Shown here: positions 18,435 to 27,723 of the stretch, one piece after another
How positions within the stretch are numbered: position 1 is the first letter of the stretch
Layout of the letters: each line of letters begins with the position of its first letter
Source of the DNA: Gimesia benthica
GTDB taxonomy: Bacteria > Planctomycetota > Planctomycetia > Planctomycetales > Planctomycetaceae
Reading direction: 5' to 3'
Assembly (NCBI RefSeq): GCF_009720525.1
Contig: NZ_CP043930.1
Coordinates: 4,434,501 to 4,498,500 of the forward strand
Length of the DNA stretch: 64,000 nt
The notes under the pieces: generated by a model
Told to the model about the DNA's origin: nothing
What the model saw: the letters and a program-made list of their open reading frames with translations, nothing else
Databases searched by the model: none
Program-made: the position numbers and the translations under genes

Positions 18435-19317
18435 GGAACTCCCCGAAGCCAGACTGTTTCAGGTATTCGGAGACCACATCCTGTTCTTCTTCGGCCTGAC
18501 TGAAGCTGAATGTTTTATAGACGGCTGCCAGAAATGCCATGGGGTAGTGAGTCACTTTTTTCGGGTCCCCGGAATAGTGCAGTCGATCGGCCAGGTTTTG
18601 TGCCAGAATTCCGGCCAGGGCATGCCCCCGTTCATAGGTCAAAACATGACGGCGACCGATGAATTCGTCAATCAGCGACAGGACTTCGTCTCGCGGAAGG
18701 AAGCTGCCGATTTCATTTTTGTCGAGGGGTTTGATTTTATCCAGAATCACGGGTTTCCGGGGGAGTTTCAGCGAACGCTCCTGGATCACAACCGTGCCGG
18801 CAGCCAGATCCCCAAGTCTCTGGAAGCGACGTGTCAGCAGCATGGAGGTGATGCCGATTCCATAGAACATGATCGCATCGGCACTTCGCACGAGGTTTCT
18901 CAGTACGGCGGGCCAGAAGGTAATCGGGTAGCCCCCTTCACGGATCACGCGGATGCCGCAAAAGTGTTTCCCGATGGATTGTCCTTTGAAGAATCCTTCT
19001 GAGATCGTGTAGTAACCCCAGGTATTGAGGAACATCAGAACCAGGAACAGGCCGAGGGCGGTTCCGGGCAAGACCAGACTCATCATCGGCATGACGAACA
19101 TCAGTAATCCAATCATGACAACCATGCGGATGATAAGATCAATCAGATAGGCCAGATAACGTTGTGCTGGCCCTGCCAGCTGGTAGGTCAGAATGACATT
19201 CTCTGGGGTCTCAATCTGCATGTCCAGGCTCAGTTTTCGAGGCTGATTAGAATAGACCTCTTCCTGATAGACGGCTGAGGTCTGCGCCAGGTCCAGTTCT
19301 GAAGTTGCGGTCGCCAT
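18424..19317 (-). CDS. RDD-family membrane protein, first gene of the operon
   Basis: 297 aa. The RDD domain begins after about 35 residues: YQLAGPAQRYLAYLIDLIIRM holds the Arg and Asp that name the family, inside the first of about three membrane helices. The partner segment GKHFCGIRVIREGG follows, and PAVLRNLVRSADAI comes next. A roughly 100-residue soluble C-terminal tail (from about 190) is predicted to be helical and contains LPRDEVLSLIDEFIGRR. RDD proteins are often transport-related or found with MoxR-type operons; the substrate is unknown. It leads the six-gene reverse operon, so the promoter should lie in 19318-19659. Confidence 0.88.
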   Translation of the reverse strand: MATATSELDLAQTSAVYQEEVYSNQPRKLSLDMQIETPENVILTYQLAGPAQRYLAYLIDLIIRMVVMIGLLMFVMPMMSLVLPGTALGLFLVLMFLNTWGYYTISEGFFKGQSIGKHFCGIRVIREGGYPITFWPAVLRNLVRSADAIMFYGIGITSMLLTRRFQRLGDLAAGTVVIQERSLKLPRKPVILDKIKPLDKNEIGSFLPRDEVLSLIDEFIGRRHVLTYERGHALAGILAQNLADRLHYSGDPKKVTHYPMAFLAAVYKTFSFSQAEEEQDVVSEYLKQSGFGEFHDE

Positions 19318-19659
19318 GGGTGGAGTACTGAGTCAGTCCGGAGAATGAATTAAAGCCAGAAATCCCTGCATTCAGGAATTACACAGCTGATTATAGAGGA
19401 AACAGGGTACGGTTATCCATGACGCTGACAAATTTTTATGAAAACCGGAAATCGTCATTTTCCATCTGAATGGGGGACGGATATAATTAGCATGTACCCT
19501 CTGGTACCCCATCGTAGTGTTTTTCCTGTCTTAAGGTGCAGGCTCTGTCCCGGGCGTCACAGAGCTGAGTTCTCTTTTAGTTCCGTCTGAAATCCGGAAT
19601 GCAGGGATGATGCTGATTTTTGAGTGATATCCTTGAAAAACGAGAGTGAGGAACTGTTG
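19318..19659. promoter_or_regulatory. Divergent promoter region with one -10-like box
   Basis: The 342 bases separate the RDD operon (reverse) from the secreted toroid-fold gene (forward). A TATAAT hexamer stands at 19482-19487, with TTTCCA about 17 bases upstream as a weak -35; this would read forward, leaving a leader of roughly 165 bases before ATG 19660. No riboswitch-like fold or small gene was recognised. The promoter call rests on the hexamer alone. Confidence 0.35.
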
Positions 19660-20790
19660 ATGTTATCGAGCAGACGAGTTTTGAGTTTTGTCGGAATCTG
19701 TGCAGTGGCCTGGGCTGCGCTGGCTTCAGTCAGTTTTGCTGCCGACGCACCGGCCAAATCAGTCGATGCGGAGAAGTTGCAGAAGATCCGGAAAGCCGGC
19801 ATCAATTATTTAAAAAACAGCCAGCTGGAAGACGGTCTGTGGACGACTGAAACCGTGCCCGGTATCAGTGCACTGGTCACGACTGCCTTGCTGGAAAGTG
19901 GTGTGCCCGCCAGCGATCCCGTTGTGGCGAAAGCCCTGAAGCGACTGGAAGGTTACATTCAGAAAGATGGCGGGATTTACTACTCGAAAAGTAATCACCG
20001 TAACTATGAAACCTGTATCTCGATCATGGCGCTGCATGCAGCCAATAAAGATGGTCGTTATGATCAGACCATCAAGAATGCAGAGAAGTTTCTCCGCGGT
20101 CTGCAGTGGGATAAAGGGGAAGGAATCGAGTCTTCTGACACCTTTTATGGTGGTGCCGGCTACGGCGGACATCAGCGTCCTGACCTTTCCAATACCCAGT
20201 TTCTGATCGAAGCGCTGCGGAAGGCCGGAGTGAAATCAGACGACCCTGCAATTCAGAAGGCACTCGTGTTCGTATCGCGGACTCAGAACCTGGAATCGGA
20301 ATTTAATACGACGCCCTTTGCTTCGAAAGTCAACGATGGCGGTTTCTATTACACGCCAGCAGCGGGGGGAACTTCGCAGGCGGGGACAACTCCGGATGGC
20401 GGACTGCGTTCTTATGGCAGCATGACCTATGCAGGTCTGAAAAGCATGATTTTTGCCGGCGTTGATGAGAAGGATAAGCGGGTCAAAGCCGCTACCGAGT
20501 GGATCCGACGTCATTATACGTTGAAGGAAAATCCCGGCATGGGGCTGATGGGTCTGTATTACTACTTCCATACTTTTGCGAAAGCACTGGATGCGATGCA
20601 GGTCGATGAGTTTAAAGATGAAAAGGGAACGGCCCACAACTGGCGGGCCGAACTGGTCAATCAACTGGCTGAACTGCAAAACGAAAACGGCAGCTGGACC
20701 AACACTCAAAAACGCTGGTATGAATCAGATCCCAATCTGGCAACCGCCTATGCGTTGCTGGCGTTGAGTTACTGTCAGCCCGCGAAATAA
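19660..20790 (+). CDS. Secreted prenyltransferase/squalene-oxidase repeat (alpha-toroid) protein
   Basis: 376 aa. I chose ATG 19660, preceded by GTGAGGAA, over GTG 19624, because a clean signal peptide then starts at residue 1 ([16 protein letters not shown], ending near SFAAD). The mature protein repeats the terpenoid-cyclase/prenyltransferase helical hairpin motif: [61 protein letters not shown] and [13 protein letters not shown]. The DxDD motif of true squalene-hopene cyclases is not visible, and export also argues against a cyclase. It is more likely a secreted binding or scaffold protein of the toroid fold. A hairpin follows the stop codon. Confidence 0.85.
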   Translation: MLSSRRVLSFVGICAVAWAALASVSFAADAPAKSVDAEKLQKIRKAGINYLKNSQLEDGLWTTETVPGISALVTTALLESGVPASDPVVAKALKRLEGYIQKDGGIYYSKSNHRNYETCISIMALHAANKDGRYDQTIKNAEKFLRGLQWDKGEGIESSDTFYGGAGYGGHQRPDLSNTQFLIEALRKAGVKSDDPAIQKALVFVSRTQNLESEFNTTPFASKVNDGGFYYTPAAGGTSQAGTTPDGGLRSYGSMTYAGLKSMIFAGVDEKDKRVKAATEWIRRHYTLKENPGMGLMGLYYYFHTFAKALDAMQVDEFKDEKGTAHNWRAELVNQLAELQNENGSWTNTQKRWYESDPNLATAYALLALSYCQPAK

Positions 20791-20806
20791 AGGCTCAAGC
20801 GGCTCT

Positions 20807-20836
20807 CCCCGTTTCATGCTCAGGGATGAAACGGGG
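20807..20836. terminator. Hairpin between convergent genes
   Basis: An 11-base perfect stem (CCCCGTTTCAT with ATGAAACGGGG) and an eight-base loop lie between the convergent toroid and creatininase-like genes. The hairpin includes the stop codon and last codons of the reverse gene. There is no strong T tract on either side, so it is a possible terminator or mRNA-end stabiliser rather than a certain one. Confidence 0.45.
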
Positions 20837-21542
20837 GGATTTCTACCGTATTGCTGCCGTCGATCATGCTTGAGACGTACCCGGCGACCTGTTTGACGAT
20901 CTCGTCTATCATCTTCTGCCCCGCCTCTGCAGTGGCTTCCAGAGGTTCTTTGTCTTCCTGATCCTGCATCGCATCGTGCCGGACATTTTCCGGGAATGCC
21001 GCCATAGCAAATGCCGTTTCGAATTCCTGGGCATGACCGGGCCAGCGCTCTGTCTTCAGATTCGCCAGGGCAATTTCTTCCGGGAGTAGATTCCAGTAGG
21101 ACTCGAAATGCAGATTGATTTCCAGCCGCTGCTGGAACTGTCCCCACATTCCCAGGCAGGGGGCAATATTTCCGCCATGACCGTTGAGCACCAGGATGTT
21201 ATGAAAGCCCGCATGGTGCATACTGCGAATGGTGTCAAACAGCACGCTCAGCCAGCTGCCGGGCAACGCGGATAATGTGCCGGGGTGTCGCATGTGGTGT
21301 TCGCTGATTCCAATATTCATGGAAGGTGCCACCAGAACTTCTGGTGCCAGCAGGCGAGCGGCCTCGGTTGCGACCAGCATGACGCTTCTCCAGTCATGCT
21401 CCATGGCCAGGTGTTCCAAATGCTGCTCTGTGGCTGCCACGGGGATGATGCAGGCTTTCAGTTCGCCGGACTGCATACGCTCGCGGAATTCGCGGCGGGT
21501 CAGTTTGGGGAGCAGGATTTCACTTGATTCAGATTGTGACAT
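20820..21542 (-). CDS. Creatininase-family amidohydrolase
   Basis: 240 aa, normal length for the family. The N-terminal motif PVAATEQHLEHL corresponds to the metal-binding LPVGSTEQHG-HLP of creatininases, though the glycine/proline context is altered. A later NGHGGN motif supplies the second set of ligands, and D46 in MEHDW is a probable ligand as well. Members hydrolyse creatinine or amide bonds in cofactor and riboflavin-type pathways; the planctomycete substrate is not known. AGGA lies nine bases before the ATG. It stands alone on the reverse strand, 90 bases downstream of the GNAT gene. Confidence 0.85.
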   Translation of the reverse strand: MSQSESSEILLPKLTRREFRERMQSGELKACIIPVAATEQHLEHLAMEHDWRSVMLVATEAARLLAPEVLVAPSMNIGISEHHMRHPGTLSALPGSWLSVLFDTIRSMHHAGFHNILVLNGHGGNIAPCLGMWGQFQQRLEINLHFESYWNLLPEEIALANLKTERWPGHAQEFETAFAMAAFPENVRHDAMQDQEDKEPLEATAEAGQKMIDEIVKQVAGYVSSMIDGSNTVEIPPFHP

Positions 21543-21632
21543 GGATGTTGTTCCTGGAGTAGTGATTCATTAACTGGAGCCGTGGCGCAGGTGGAGATCC
21601 AAACTCGATTTTGGTCGTCTGGGGGCCTTCCG

Positions 21633-22094
21633 TCAACGATCGAGCATCTTTTCCATCACCTGGTAGCCGGGAAAGCCAAAACCCAGCTGGTGGTAGGTGG
21701 ACTGCGCACGGTCGTTTTCTTTTTCTACATAGAGACGCAGGCCGACGACATCGGGATTGGAGCGAGCCAGTTTTTCCACGTGGTCGGACAACTGTTTGAA
21801 CACTCCCTGCCGGCGGTATGCCGGATCGACATACACGCTCTGGAACCACCAGAATTCTCCGTTACGCCAGTCACTCCATTCTCGGGTGAACATGATCTGA
21901 CCAACTACGGTTTCCTGATGTCGGGCAACAAAATACTGACAACCGCGCGAATCACCCAGTGACTCCACCACGCCTGTGCGTACCAGTTCCGGGTCCAGAA
22001 TCTTTGATTCCGTTTCCCGCGCCAGCTCAAGATTAAAATGCGTAATGATTTCGCAGTCTTCCAGAGTGGCATAATCGATTTGAATTTCCAGCAT
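21633..22094 (-). CDS. GNAT-family N-acetyltransferase
   Basis: 153 aa from ATG 22094, which has CGAGGAT upstream; an extended start at 22133 adds a poorly fitting leader. The GNAT acetyl-CoA site is visible as VYVDPAYRRQGVFKQL (motif A, Q/RxxGxx-type loop), preceded by ETVVGQIMFTREW. It is followed by GLRLYVEKENDRAQSTYHQLGF, the usual C-terminal beta-alpha-beta end. Members transfer an acetyl group to an amine; the acceptor cannot be read from sequence. Soluble and cytoplasmic. Confidence 0.88.
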   Translation of the reverse strand: MLEIQIDYATLEDCEIITHFNLELARETESKILDPELVRTGVVESLGDSRGCQYFVARHQETVVGQIMFTREWSDWRNGEFWWFQSVYVDPAYRRQGVFKQLSDHVEKLARSNPDVVGLRLYVEKENDRAQSTYHQLGFGFPGYQVMEKMLDR

Positions 22095-22399
22095 GCTTAA
22101 ATCCTCGTATCTCAGTAGAAAACCAGCACACACTTTATCATGTTGGTACTGCGATTGTCATTGCTGTCAAACGAGTTGAGCAAAAATTCAGGAGACAGAC
22201 ATAGGTCATAGAAGTGATTCGAGCAAGCAGAATTTTTGGAATTGTTTGGGGTTTTGGGCAAGAATGAAGAAACTTCAAATGTAAAAATGGCGATAATAGG
22301 TAGTACAGCAGTAATGGTTTTGCAAGGATGCATGGTCAAAACCTACAGGATGTGCCAATTTTACGTCCGAGTTAAATCATCACGCTGGGAGATAGAGCC
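22095..22399. other. AT-rich intergenic region between divergent genes
   Basis: About 305 bases between the GNAT gene (reverse) and the 24-residue-repeat gene (forward). The stretch at 22200-22330 is AT-rich and purine-biased. I see no clear promoter pair, RNA fold or small ORF with a ribosome site. Confidence 0.4.
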
Positions 22400-23653
22400 T
22401 TGAGGACTTCAGGGGAAAGACAATATCGTTTAGATACCAACGCACGCCTTTCGACAATCCAGAACACCTGGGCAATGATGCTTGTTGGAGTGGCCGCTGG
22501 TCTTCTTAGTATGTATTTTGTAGTAGCACGGCCGATGCTGAGTCAGATCGGTCAGTTGCAGTCGGAGTTGGTGTCAGTCCAACAGGATATGGATAAACTG
22601 GTTGGTGCCAAAACCAGTGCCTGGCAGGTCAACAATCTGTTGACCGTACTCAATTCGCAGGCCAAACAGCTCTCCGAAGCCAAAGTAGCTGTGGCAGAGA
22701 TTCGCGATCTTCGAATCTTACTGGATAAAGAAGCTGAGCAGACCGAAGAGGCGCTCGCTTCCATCCAAAAGATCGATCAGTTTCAGAAACAGGTTCTCCA
22801 GCAGGAAGGCTTAACCACCAAAGCCCGTACCGCGCTGGATGATATGCTGGCGATGCAGGATCGCCTGGCCTCACAGGAGCAGCAGGTCAAACAGACCCAG
22901 TCGACACTGGATGAAATGATCAAGCTGCAGAAGCTGGCTGCTAACCAGTCCACAGGCATCAAAGATGCTCAGACAGCCTTTAGTGAGTTTCTGAATTTCA
23001 AGCAGCAGATTGTTGATCAGTCAGAGCGGTTGGAAGTTGCCCGTACCAACAGCCAGAAGATGATTGACCTGCAGCAGAGCCTGATTTCTCAGTCAGAACC
23101 GCTGGCAGCCGCTCAGAAGCACGCTGAGCAGATGGTCTCGCTGCAGCAGACACTGGCTGATGAGAATCTGAAACTGACAGAGGCTGACACCAACTTGAAA
23201 TCGTTGATGGATATTCAAACGAAACTGCTGGCTGAAACCGATCGCGTGGTCGAAGCTGCTGAAACGCTGGAAGTTCTGGGAGAGCTGCAGGACAGCGTGA
23301 AAGAACAGATCGCTTCCATGCAGGGTATGCGACGCGAAATGCTCGACATTATCCTGATGGAGAGCACTGTATCTAAAGCGACCCGCATCCTGGAACCGCT
23401 GGCCGAGTTGGGTAACCTGAAACGACTGAGCGATGCAGAAGTTCGGGAAGCAGCCCGCGTGATCATGGATCAGCGAGATACCCGCATGGGCAAAGCCACG
23501 ACCCGGTTCCGTCAGATTCGTCGCGAGCCTGCTCCAACTCGCACGACTAAGCTGACAACGCTTGACGGGAATGCCCTGTTTGGTGAAGAAGTCAAAGGTC
23601 AGGATGGTGAGATCGAAAAACTGGTCCCCAATCCTCCGACCGACAATGAGTGA
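22400..23653 (+). CDS. Membrane-anchored long-helix protein with 24-residue repeats
   Basis: 417 aa, no family recognised. The start is TTG with GGGAGA upstream. Residues about 24-43 form a membrane helix; the rest is predicted to be extracytoplasmic and almost entirely helical. From V98 to T289 the chain is made of eight consecutive units of exactly 24 residues, each with a hydrophobic residue at positions 4 and 7 and often Gln at 8 (for example LDEMIKLQ, SQKMIDLQ, AEQMVSLQ, LKSLMDIQ), with a ninth partial copy following. There is no enzymatic motif. The C-terminus (about 370-417) is basic then acidic and probably disordered. It looks like a rigid rod or spacer in the envelope, which is inference. 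A bidirectional terminator follows. Confidence 0.82.
   Translation: MRTSGERQYRLDTNARLSTIQNTWAMMLVGVAAGLLSMYFVVARPMLSQIGQLQSELVSVQQDMDKLVGAKTSAWQVNNLLTVLNSQAKQLSEAKVAVAEIRDLRILLDKEAEQTEEALASIQKIDQFQKQVLQQEGLTTKARTALDDMLAMQDRLASQEQQVKQTQSTLDEMIKLQKLAANQSTGIKDAQTAFSEFLNFKQQIVDQSERLEVARTNSQKMIDLQQSLISQSEPLAAAQKHAEQMVSLQQTLADENLKLTEADTNLKSLMDIQTKLLAETDRVVEAAETLEVLGELQDSVKEQIASMQGMRREMLDIILMESTVSKATRILEPLAELGNLKRLSDAEVREAARVIMDQRDTRMGKATTRFRQIRREPAPTRTTKLTTLDGNALFGEEVKGQDGEIEKLVPNPPTDNE
22691..23266 (+). repeat. Eight in-frame 72-bp degenerate repeats coding for 24-residue units
   Basis: Eight contiguous units without insertions encode residues 98-289 of the preceding gene, and a ninth partial copy follows. 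The register is kept exactly, while the DNA has diverged well beyond recognisable nucleotide identity between most units. This suggests old duplications held in phase by selection on the protein. Confidence 0.8.
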
Positions 23654-23683
23654 ACAGTCTCCTGGCTGAAAGTGGCTTGAATT

Positions 23684-23717
23684 AAAACAGGGCATGGATG
23701 ATCCATGCCCTGTTTTA
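23684..23717. terminator. Bidirectional rho-independent terminator
   Basis: A perfect 15-base inverted repeat whose arms read AAAACAGGGCATGGA and TCCATGCCCTGTTTT, with a TGA loop. On the forward strand it ends in TTTTATTATTTTT; on the reverse strand it also ends in a T run. It lies between the convergent 24-residue-repeat gene and the lipoprotein gene and can serve both. Confidence 0.88.
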
Positions 23718-23742
23718 TTATTTTTACAGCTCAGGCTGAAAA

Positions 23743-26124
23743 CTAATTATCTGTTTCAGCAGCTTCTTTCTTGGGTTCCGGCTTCGAGGCTTCCGGCTTT
23801 TTGTCCTCTGGTTTGGCCGCTTCTTTTTTCTCTGCCTCAGCAGGTTTCTTATCTGCTTCAGGTTTGGCCTCAGTTTTGGCTTCAGGTTTATCAGCTTTCA
23901 CCGGAGGTTTTGCTTCTTTGGCAGGTTTTTCTTTCGCGGGAGCGGGTTTCTCTTTGGCAGGCTCGGCGAGTTCCGATTTGTAAGTGAGCTTACCACTTAC
24001 CGGAACCGAAGCAACCTGGAAAACATCTTTCGAGAGTTCGCCTTGCACGAATACCACGAAGTGCAGTTTTTCCAGACCCAGTGGGACACCGGTGAAGTTT
24101 GCACCGGATTTTTCTTCAAAGGCGGAGAGGTAATCGCTGATACGACCTTTGAATTCATCCAGGTCCAGGGTTTTAGTCAGGCTCAGTTTGCCATCTTTGG
24201 CAGCGACGCCAGTTGGTTCACCCAGCATCGACCGAACGATCATTTCATGCAGGTTGATGCCGTTCGGAGCTTCATAGTAAAGTTCGTCTTCGGCCAGAAC
24301 GGCGACAAGGTGCAGCGGTTCTTTAATCTTATCTGTTCCGCTGACATTGGCTTTCAGTTCCAGTTTGCCATCTTTCGCAGCGGCAGAGAGTTCGATTTTG
24401 ACTTCCGTATCTGCTGAGAGTTCCGGAATCAACGCTTCGACCAGTGAATCATAGGAAGATTCGACTTCTTCCACTCCGCCGGCTGCTCCAAAGACCTGTT
24501 GACCGTTCAGATTGATCGAAGGGGTGCCACGGTGGTTGTAGTAAAAGAAACGTGCTTCCGAGTCTGAGTTGGTCAGCGGATCCGGTGCCGGAATGTGCTG
24601 GTGATAGCGCAGTACGATGACTTTCGAAGCGGGGAATGAAGACTCAACTACTCCGGTGGCCAGGTCTGCTGCTACACAGGGTGGGCAGGAAGCACCTGTG
24701 AATAATTCAATCAGTGAAGTCCGATTTCCTTTTTTGAGGTCGACTTCCTTCGCTTCTTTAGATACGAAACTGTCGAGGAAGCGTTTAAAGGACTCGGCCA
24801 GGTATTTGTCCAGCCCCTCGGTGGAGCCGTGTTTCTTTTTCCAGAGTTCGGTCAGAGTCTCCCGAGGATCATCGAATTTGACCGTCTGGGGACTCTGTTT
24901 TGAAGCAGCAATCATCTGACGTTCACGACCGGAAAGAGGAGAGCTGGCCAGGATTCCCAGGTACTCAATGGCTTTATCAATGCTGCCATGTTCTTTCTCA
25001 TAGCTGACCAGTTCAGTAATCAGCTCTCGATCGTGAGGATATTTTTTCGCTTCAGATTCCAGAAGTGCACCGGCTGCTTTAATTTTTTCCGGATCTTTGG
25101 ATTTCAGTCCGACACGAGCCTTAGCCAGCGCCATTTCCTGATCCCAGCTGCTGAGTGGCTTAACGCCTTCTTTGACCAGCTTATTGAACTGATCCATATA
25201 TTTCGTGGCCATGTCGCTGTTTTTATCAGTCCGTGCCAGCATGGATGTGATCCGCACCAGGGTGCTGGCTTCCATCCGTTTACCCCAGAGAGCAGAGGTT
25301 TCGGTATAGCGTTTAATAATATCTTCGATGGTTTTGGTATCTTTGTCACTGCTCAAAGCGAAGGCCAGCAGGGGAGGAAATGCATCCAGAGCCAGCGGGA
25401 ACATCTGCATTTTTTCGGTGAATTCATTCAGCGGTTTGAATGGATCTTGCGACTGCATGGCCTGGATCAGTTCCTGAGCACCGGGAGAGGGCATCGGCTC
25501 TTTGATCTTGGAGAGATCCTTTTCAATAGTGAAGAGCATCAGGGCGGGAATGCAGTTATCGTTGTTGAAACTGATATTGCCGTAGATAGCGCCACGTTCT
25601 TTATTCAGTGATCCCTCGAAGCTGAGCTGAATGAATTCCTTACCTTTATCATCCAGCAGGCTTTCAACAAACGTGACGGTCTGATCTGTCGTCTTTGATG
25701 AGACGATTTTGGCGGGGGCTACGTTCGGACCCTGAGAGACGATTTTGACACCCTGAAAATCGGATTTTTCTTTCTGATCTCCCTCGGCGGATTTGACTTC
25801 GGTCATGACGCGCAACAGGTAGAGTGGCATCAACTGCTGCTGCTGAGGCAGGACCAGAATCCAGTTGCCTTCAACTGTTTCCGGCATTTTGAACGCTTCG
25901 GGGTTTTCTTTCTCTTTTTCTTCAGCAGATTTATCATCCGCTTTCGCGGTCTTGTCGGCTTCAGGCATCTCAGCATCTTTAGAAGTGGTTTCCGCGGGGC
26001 TACTGGCGGCGGTTTCATCGTTGGCGGAGGTTTGATTTTCACTGCCTGATTCGGAGCCTTTCTGGCAGCCAACGGTAATCATCAGCAGACAGAGTAGCAG
26101 GCTAAAGCGGGAAATCGAAAGCAT
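23743..26124 (-). CDS. Large lipoprotein with thioredoxin-like CxxC domain and Lys/Pro/Glu-rich tail
   Basis: 793 aa. Residues 1-20 are a lipoprotein signal (hydrophobic core, then MITVGC, with lipidation at C20). An acidic low-complexity linker spans about 25-75. A beta-rich region and then a helical, TPR-like region occupy about 80-440. A thioredoxin-fold segment contains LFTGASCPPC (C480, C483) and the cis-Pro-like RGTPSINLNG; it resembles Omp28/TlpA-like periplasmic oxidoreductase parts. A beta-sandwich domain follows, and the last hundred residues are almost only Lys, Pro, Glu and Ala. GAGGAA precedes the ATG. A thiol role in the envelope is inferred from the CPPC motif; substrate and partner are unknown. 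Confidence 0.8.
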   Translation of the reverse strand: MLSISRFSLLLCLLMITVGCQKGSESGSENQTSANDETAASSPAETTSKDAEMPEADKTAKADDKSAEEKEKENPEAFKMPETVEGNWILVLPQQQQLMPLYLLRVMTEVKSAEGDQKEKSDFQGVKIVSQGPNVAPAKIVSSKTTDQTVTFVESLLDDKGKEFIQLSFEGSLNKERGAIYGNISFNNDNCIPALMLFTIEKDLSKIKEPMPSPGAQELIQAMQSQDPFKPLNEFTEKMQMFPLALDAFPPLLAFALSSDKDTKTIEDIIKRYTETSALWGKRMEASTLVRITSMLARTDKNSDMATKYMDQFNKLVKEGVKPLSSWDQEMALAKARVGLKSKDPEKIKAAGALLESEAKKYPHDRELITELVSYEKEHGSIDKAIEYLGILASSPLSGRERQMIAASKQSPQTVKFDDPRETLTELWKKKHGSTEGLDKYLAESFKRFLDSFVSKEAKEVDLKKGNRTSLIELFTGASCPPCVAADLATGVVESSFPASKVIVLRYHQHIPAPDPLTNSDSEARFFYYNHRGTPSINLNGQQVFGAAGGVEEVESSYDSLVEALIPELSADTEVKIELSAAAKDGKLELKANVSGTDKIKEPLHLVAVLAEDELYYEAPNGINLHEMIVRSMLGEPTGVAAKDGKLSLTKTLDLDEFKGRISDYLSAFEEKSGANFTGVPLGLEKLHFVVFVQGELSKDVFQVASVPVSGKLTYKSELAEPAKEKPAPAKEKPAKEAKPPVKADKPEAKTEAKPEADKKPAEAEKKEAAKPEDKKPEASKPEPKKEAAETDN

Positions 26125-26281
26125 ATTATTCCTCGAAGGTTAAATAGAATTTGGTCAAAACTGGTGCCTATTCCGGTTTTATACGAATTCCATACAAATG
26201 TTGATGGATATAAAGCAAAAAACGGTAATCTTCTGCAAATCGAACAGGGAACAGACGTTACGTTGAATCGTATCAGTTTAC

Positions 26282-27694
26282 TTACTGGTAAGCAGGTTTC
26301 AAAATGGGATCCTGAATCGACTTTTGCCACTCGATCAGCTGTTGTTCCAGCTCTGTGGCTTTCTCTTTTGATCCAGGGGGCATGCGTCGTCGTATCAGAT
26401 TTCGGGTTTCGTCCGGATCTGCCTCAAGGTCATATAGTTCGTCCATGTACCGGGCCCGATAGTGTTTGACGAACTTCCATTTTTCAGTGCGGATCATTCG
26501 CATGTAGGCCAAACCGTTATTGTGCAGGTCATACTGGCCGTAAATCGCGGTTCGTTCTGGAATCGATTTGCCGAACAAAAGGGGAGAGTAATCGATTCCA
26601 TGTAAGGACGCATTTTCAGGCAGGGGAAGGTCGAGTGCTCCCAGGACAAATTTGAACATGTCCACGTTAGAAACCATCTCATCGAAGTGGGTGCCCGGCT
26701 GTATCACACGCGGCCAGCGCATCACCAGCGGAACGCGGATTGAAGTGTCCCACATGTTGGGACGTTTGGGACCGGTGATTCCTCCCGCCAGCCAGTGACC
26801 GTTGCCTTTAGTACTGATGCCGTGGCGGCCGTTGTTGTAACCATGGTCGCTGGTAAAGATTACCAGGGTATTATCCGTGAGTTGTAGCTGATCCAGTTCC
26901 TTGAGCAGACGGCCGATGTTCCGGTCCACTGAGGAAATGCTCGCGTAGTATTCTTTGTTTTTCTGCTTGATCTGTGCTGGGATCAGCCCCTCGGCAATGG
27001 GCATCTCGATCTCAATGCCTTCGTAGTGGGAAGAGTCCTCTGCAGGGACCGGGCCATAAGGAGTATGCGGAGCCCGGAAGTGCAGACAGAGTGCAAATGG
27101 TCTGTCTTTGGATGCCCTGACAAACTGAATCGCATTATCGACCAGTAAATCGGGCAGGGGGCCTGTCTGTTTTTCTGTTACCCCCTCGATTTCCAGAATG
27201 GGGTCCATCGGCCGGGTGCCCCCCGAGAGAAATCCCATGAAGTGGTCGTACCCTTTTTTTCGCGGATGGAAGTCGGCCTGTTCGCCCAGGTGCCACTTCC
27301 CGATCAGGGCCGTTCGGTAACCGGCTTTCTGTAATACTGCGGGCCAGATGGGAGCGTGCAGCCCCGCGCCCTCGCGGGCTTCATCCGGGGAGATGTAATC
27401 TGTGATTCTCAACTCGGTAGGATAACGGCCGGAGAGGAACGTGGCCCGACTGGGGGAGCAGACCGGAGTGGCAACAAAGGCATTCGTAAAGACCGCCCCC
27501 TGCTTCCCAATCTGATCCATATAGGGAGTGTGGATCTGTTTATTTCCATACAGGCCCATGGCCCAGCGCCCCTGATCGTCGGTGACGATGGAAATCAGGT
27601 TCGGACGCGAAGCTGCGTTGCAACATGTGGAATCGATGGCGAGGAGCAGAAACAGGAACAGCCAGAGACAGGATGCCCATGAGATCGTTTTCAT
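26282..27694 (-). CDS. Secreted sulfatase (arylsulfatase family, formylglycine type)
   Basis: 470 aa with a signal peptide (about 1-27). The sulfatase signature CSPSRATFLSGRYP starts at C79, the cysteine that is converted to formylglycine. Metal ligands are visible in VTDDQG (D39/D40) and in FTSDHGYNNGRHG near the middle, and GKWHLG is the usual substrate-site segment. The C-terminal AlkP-like part ends with LYDLEADPDETRNLI, the standard sulfatase end. It probably removes sulfate from a polysaccharide or glycoside outside the cytoplasm; the sugar is unknown. The modifying enzyme is not in this window. GAGG lies upstream of the ATG, and UPF0502 precedes it by 29 bases in the same direction. 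Confidence 0.95.
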   Translation of the reverse strand: MKTISWASCLWLFLFLLLAIDSTCCNAASRPNLISIVTDDQGRWAMGLYGNKQIHTPYMDQIGKQGAVFTNAFVATPVCSPSRATFLSGRYPTELRITDYISPDEAREGAGLHAPIWPAVLQKAGYRTALIGKWHLGEQADFHPRKKGYDHFMGFLSGGTRPMDPILEIEGVTEKQTGPLPDLLVDNAIQFVRASKDRPFALCLHFRAPHTPYGPVPAEDSSHYEGIEIEMPIAEGLIPAQIKQKNKEYYASISSVDRNIGRLLKELDQLQLTDNTLVIFTSDHGYNNGRHGISTKGNGHWLAGGITGPKRPNMWDTSIRVPLVMRWPRVIQPGTHFDEMVSNVDMFKFVLGALDLPLPENASLHGIDYSPLLFGKSIPERTAIYGQYDLHNNGLAYMRMIRTEKWKFVKHYRARYMDELYDLEADPDETRNLIRRRMPPGSKEKATELEQQLIEWQKSIQDPILKPAYQ

Positions 27695-27723
27695 ATTGAT
27701 GCCTCGATCTGTACCAATCAGTT

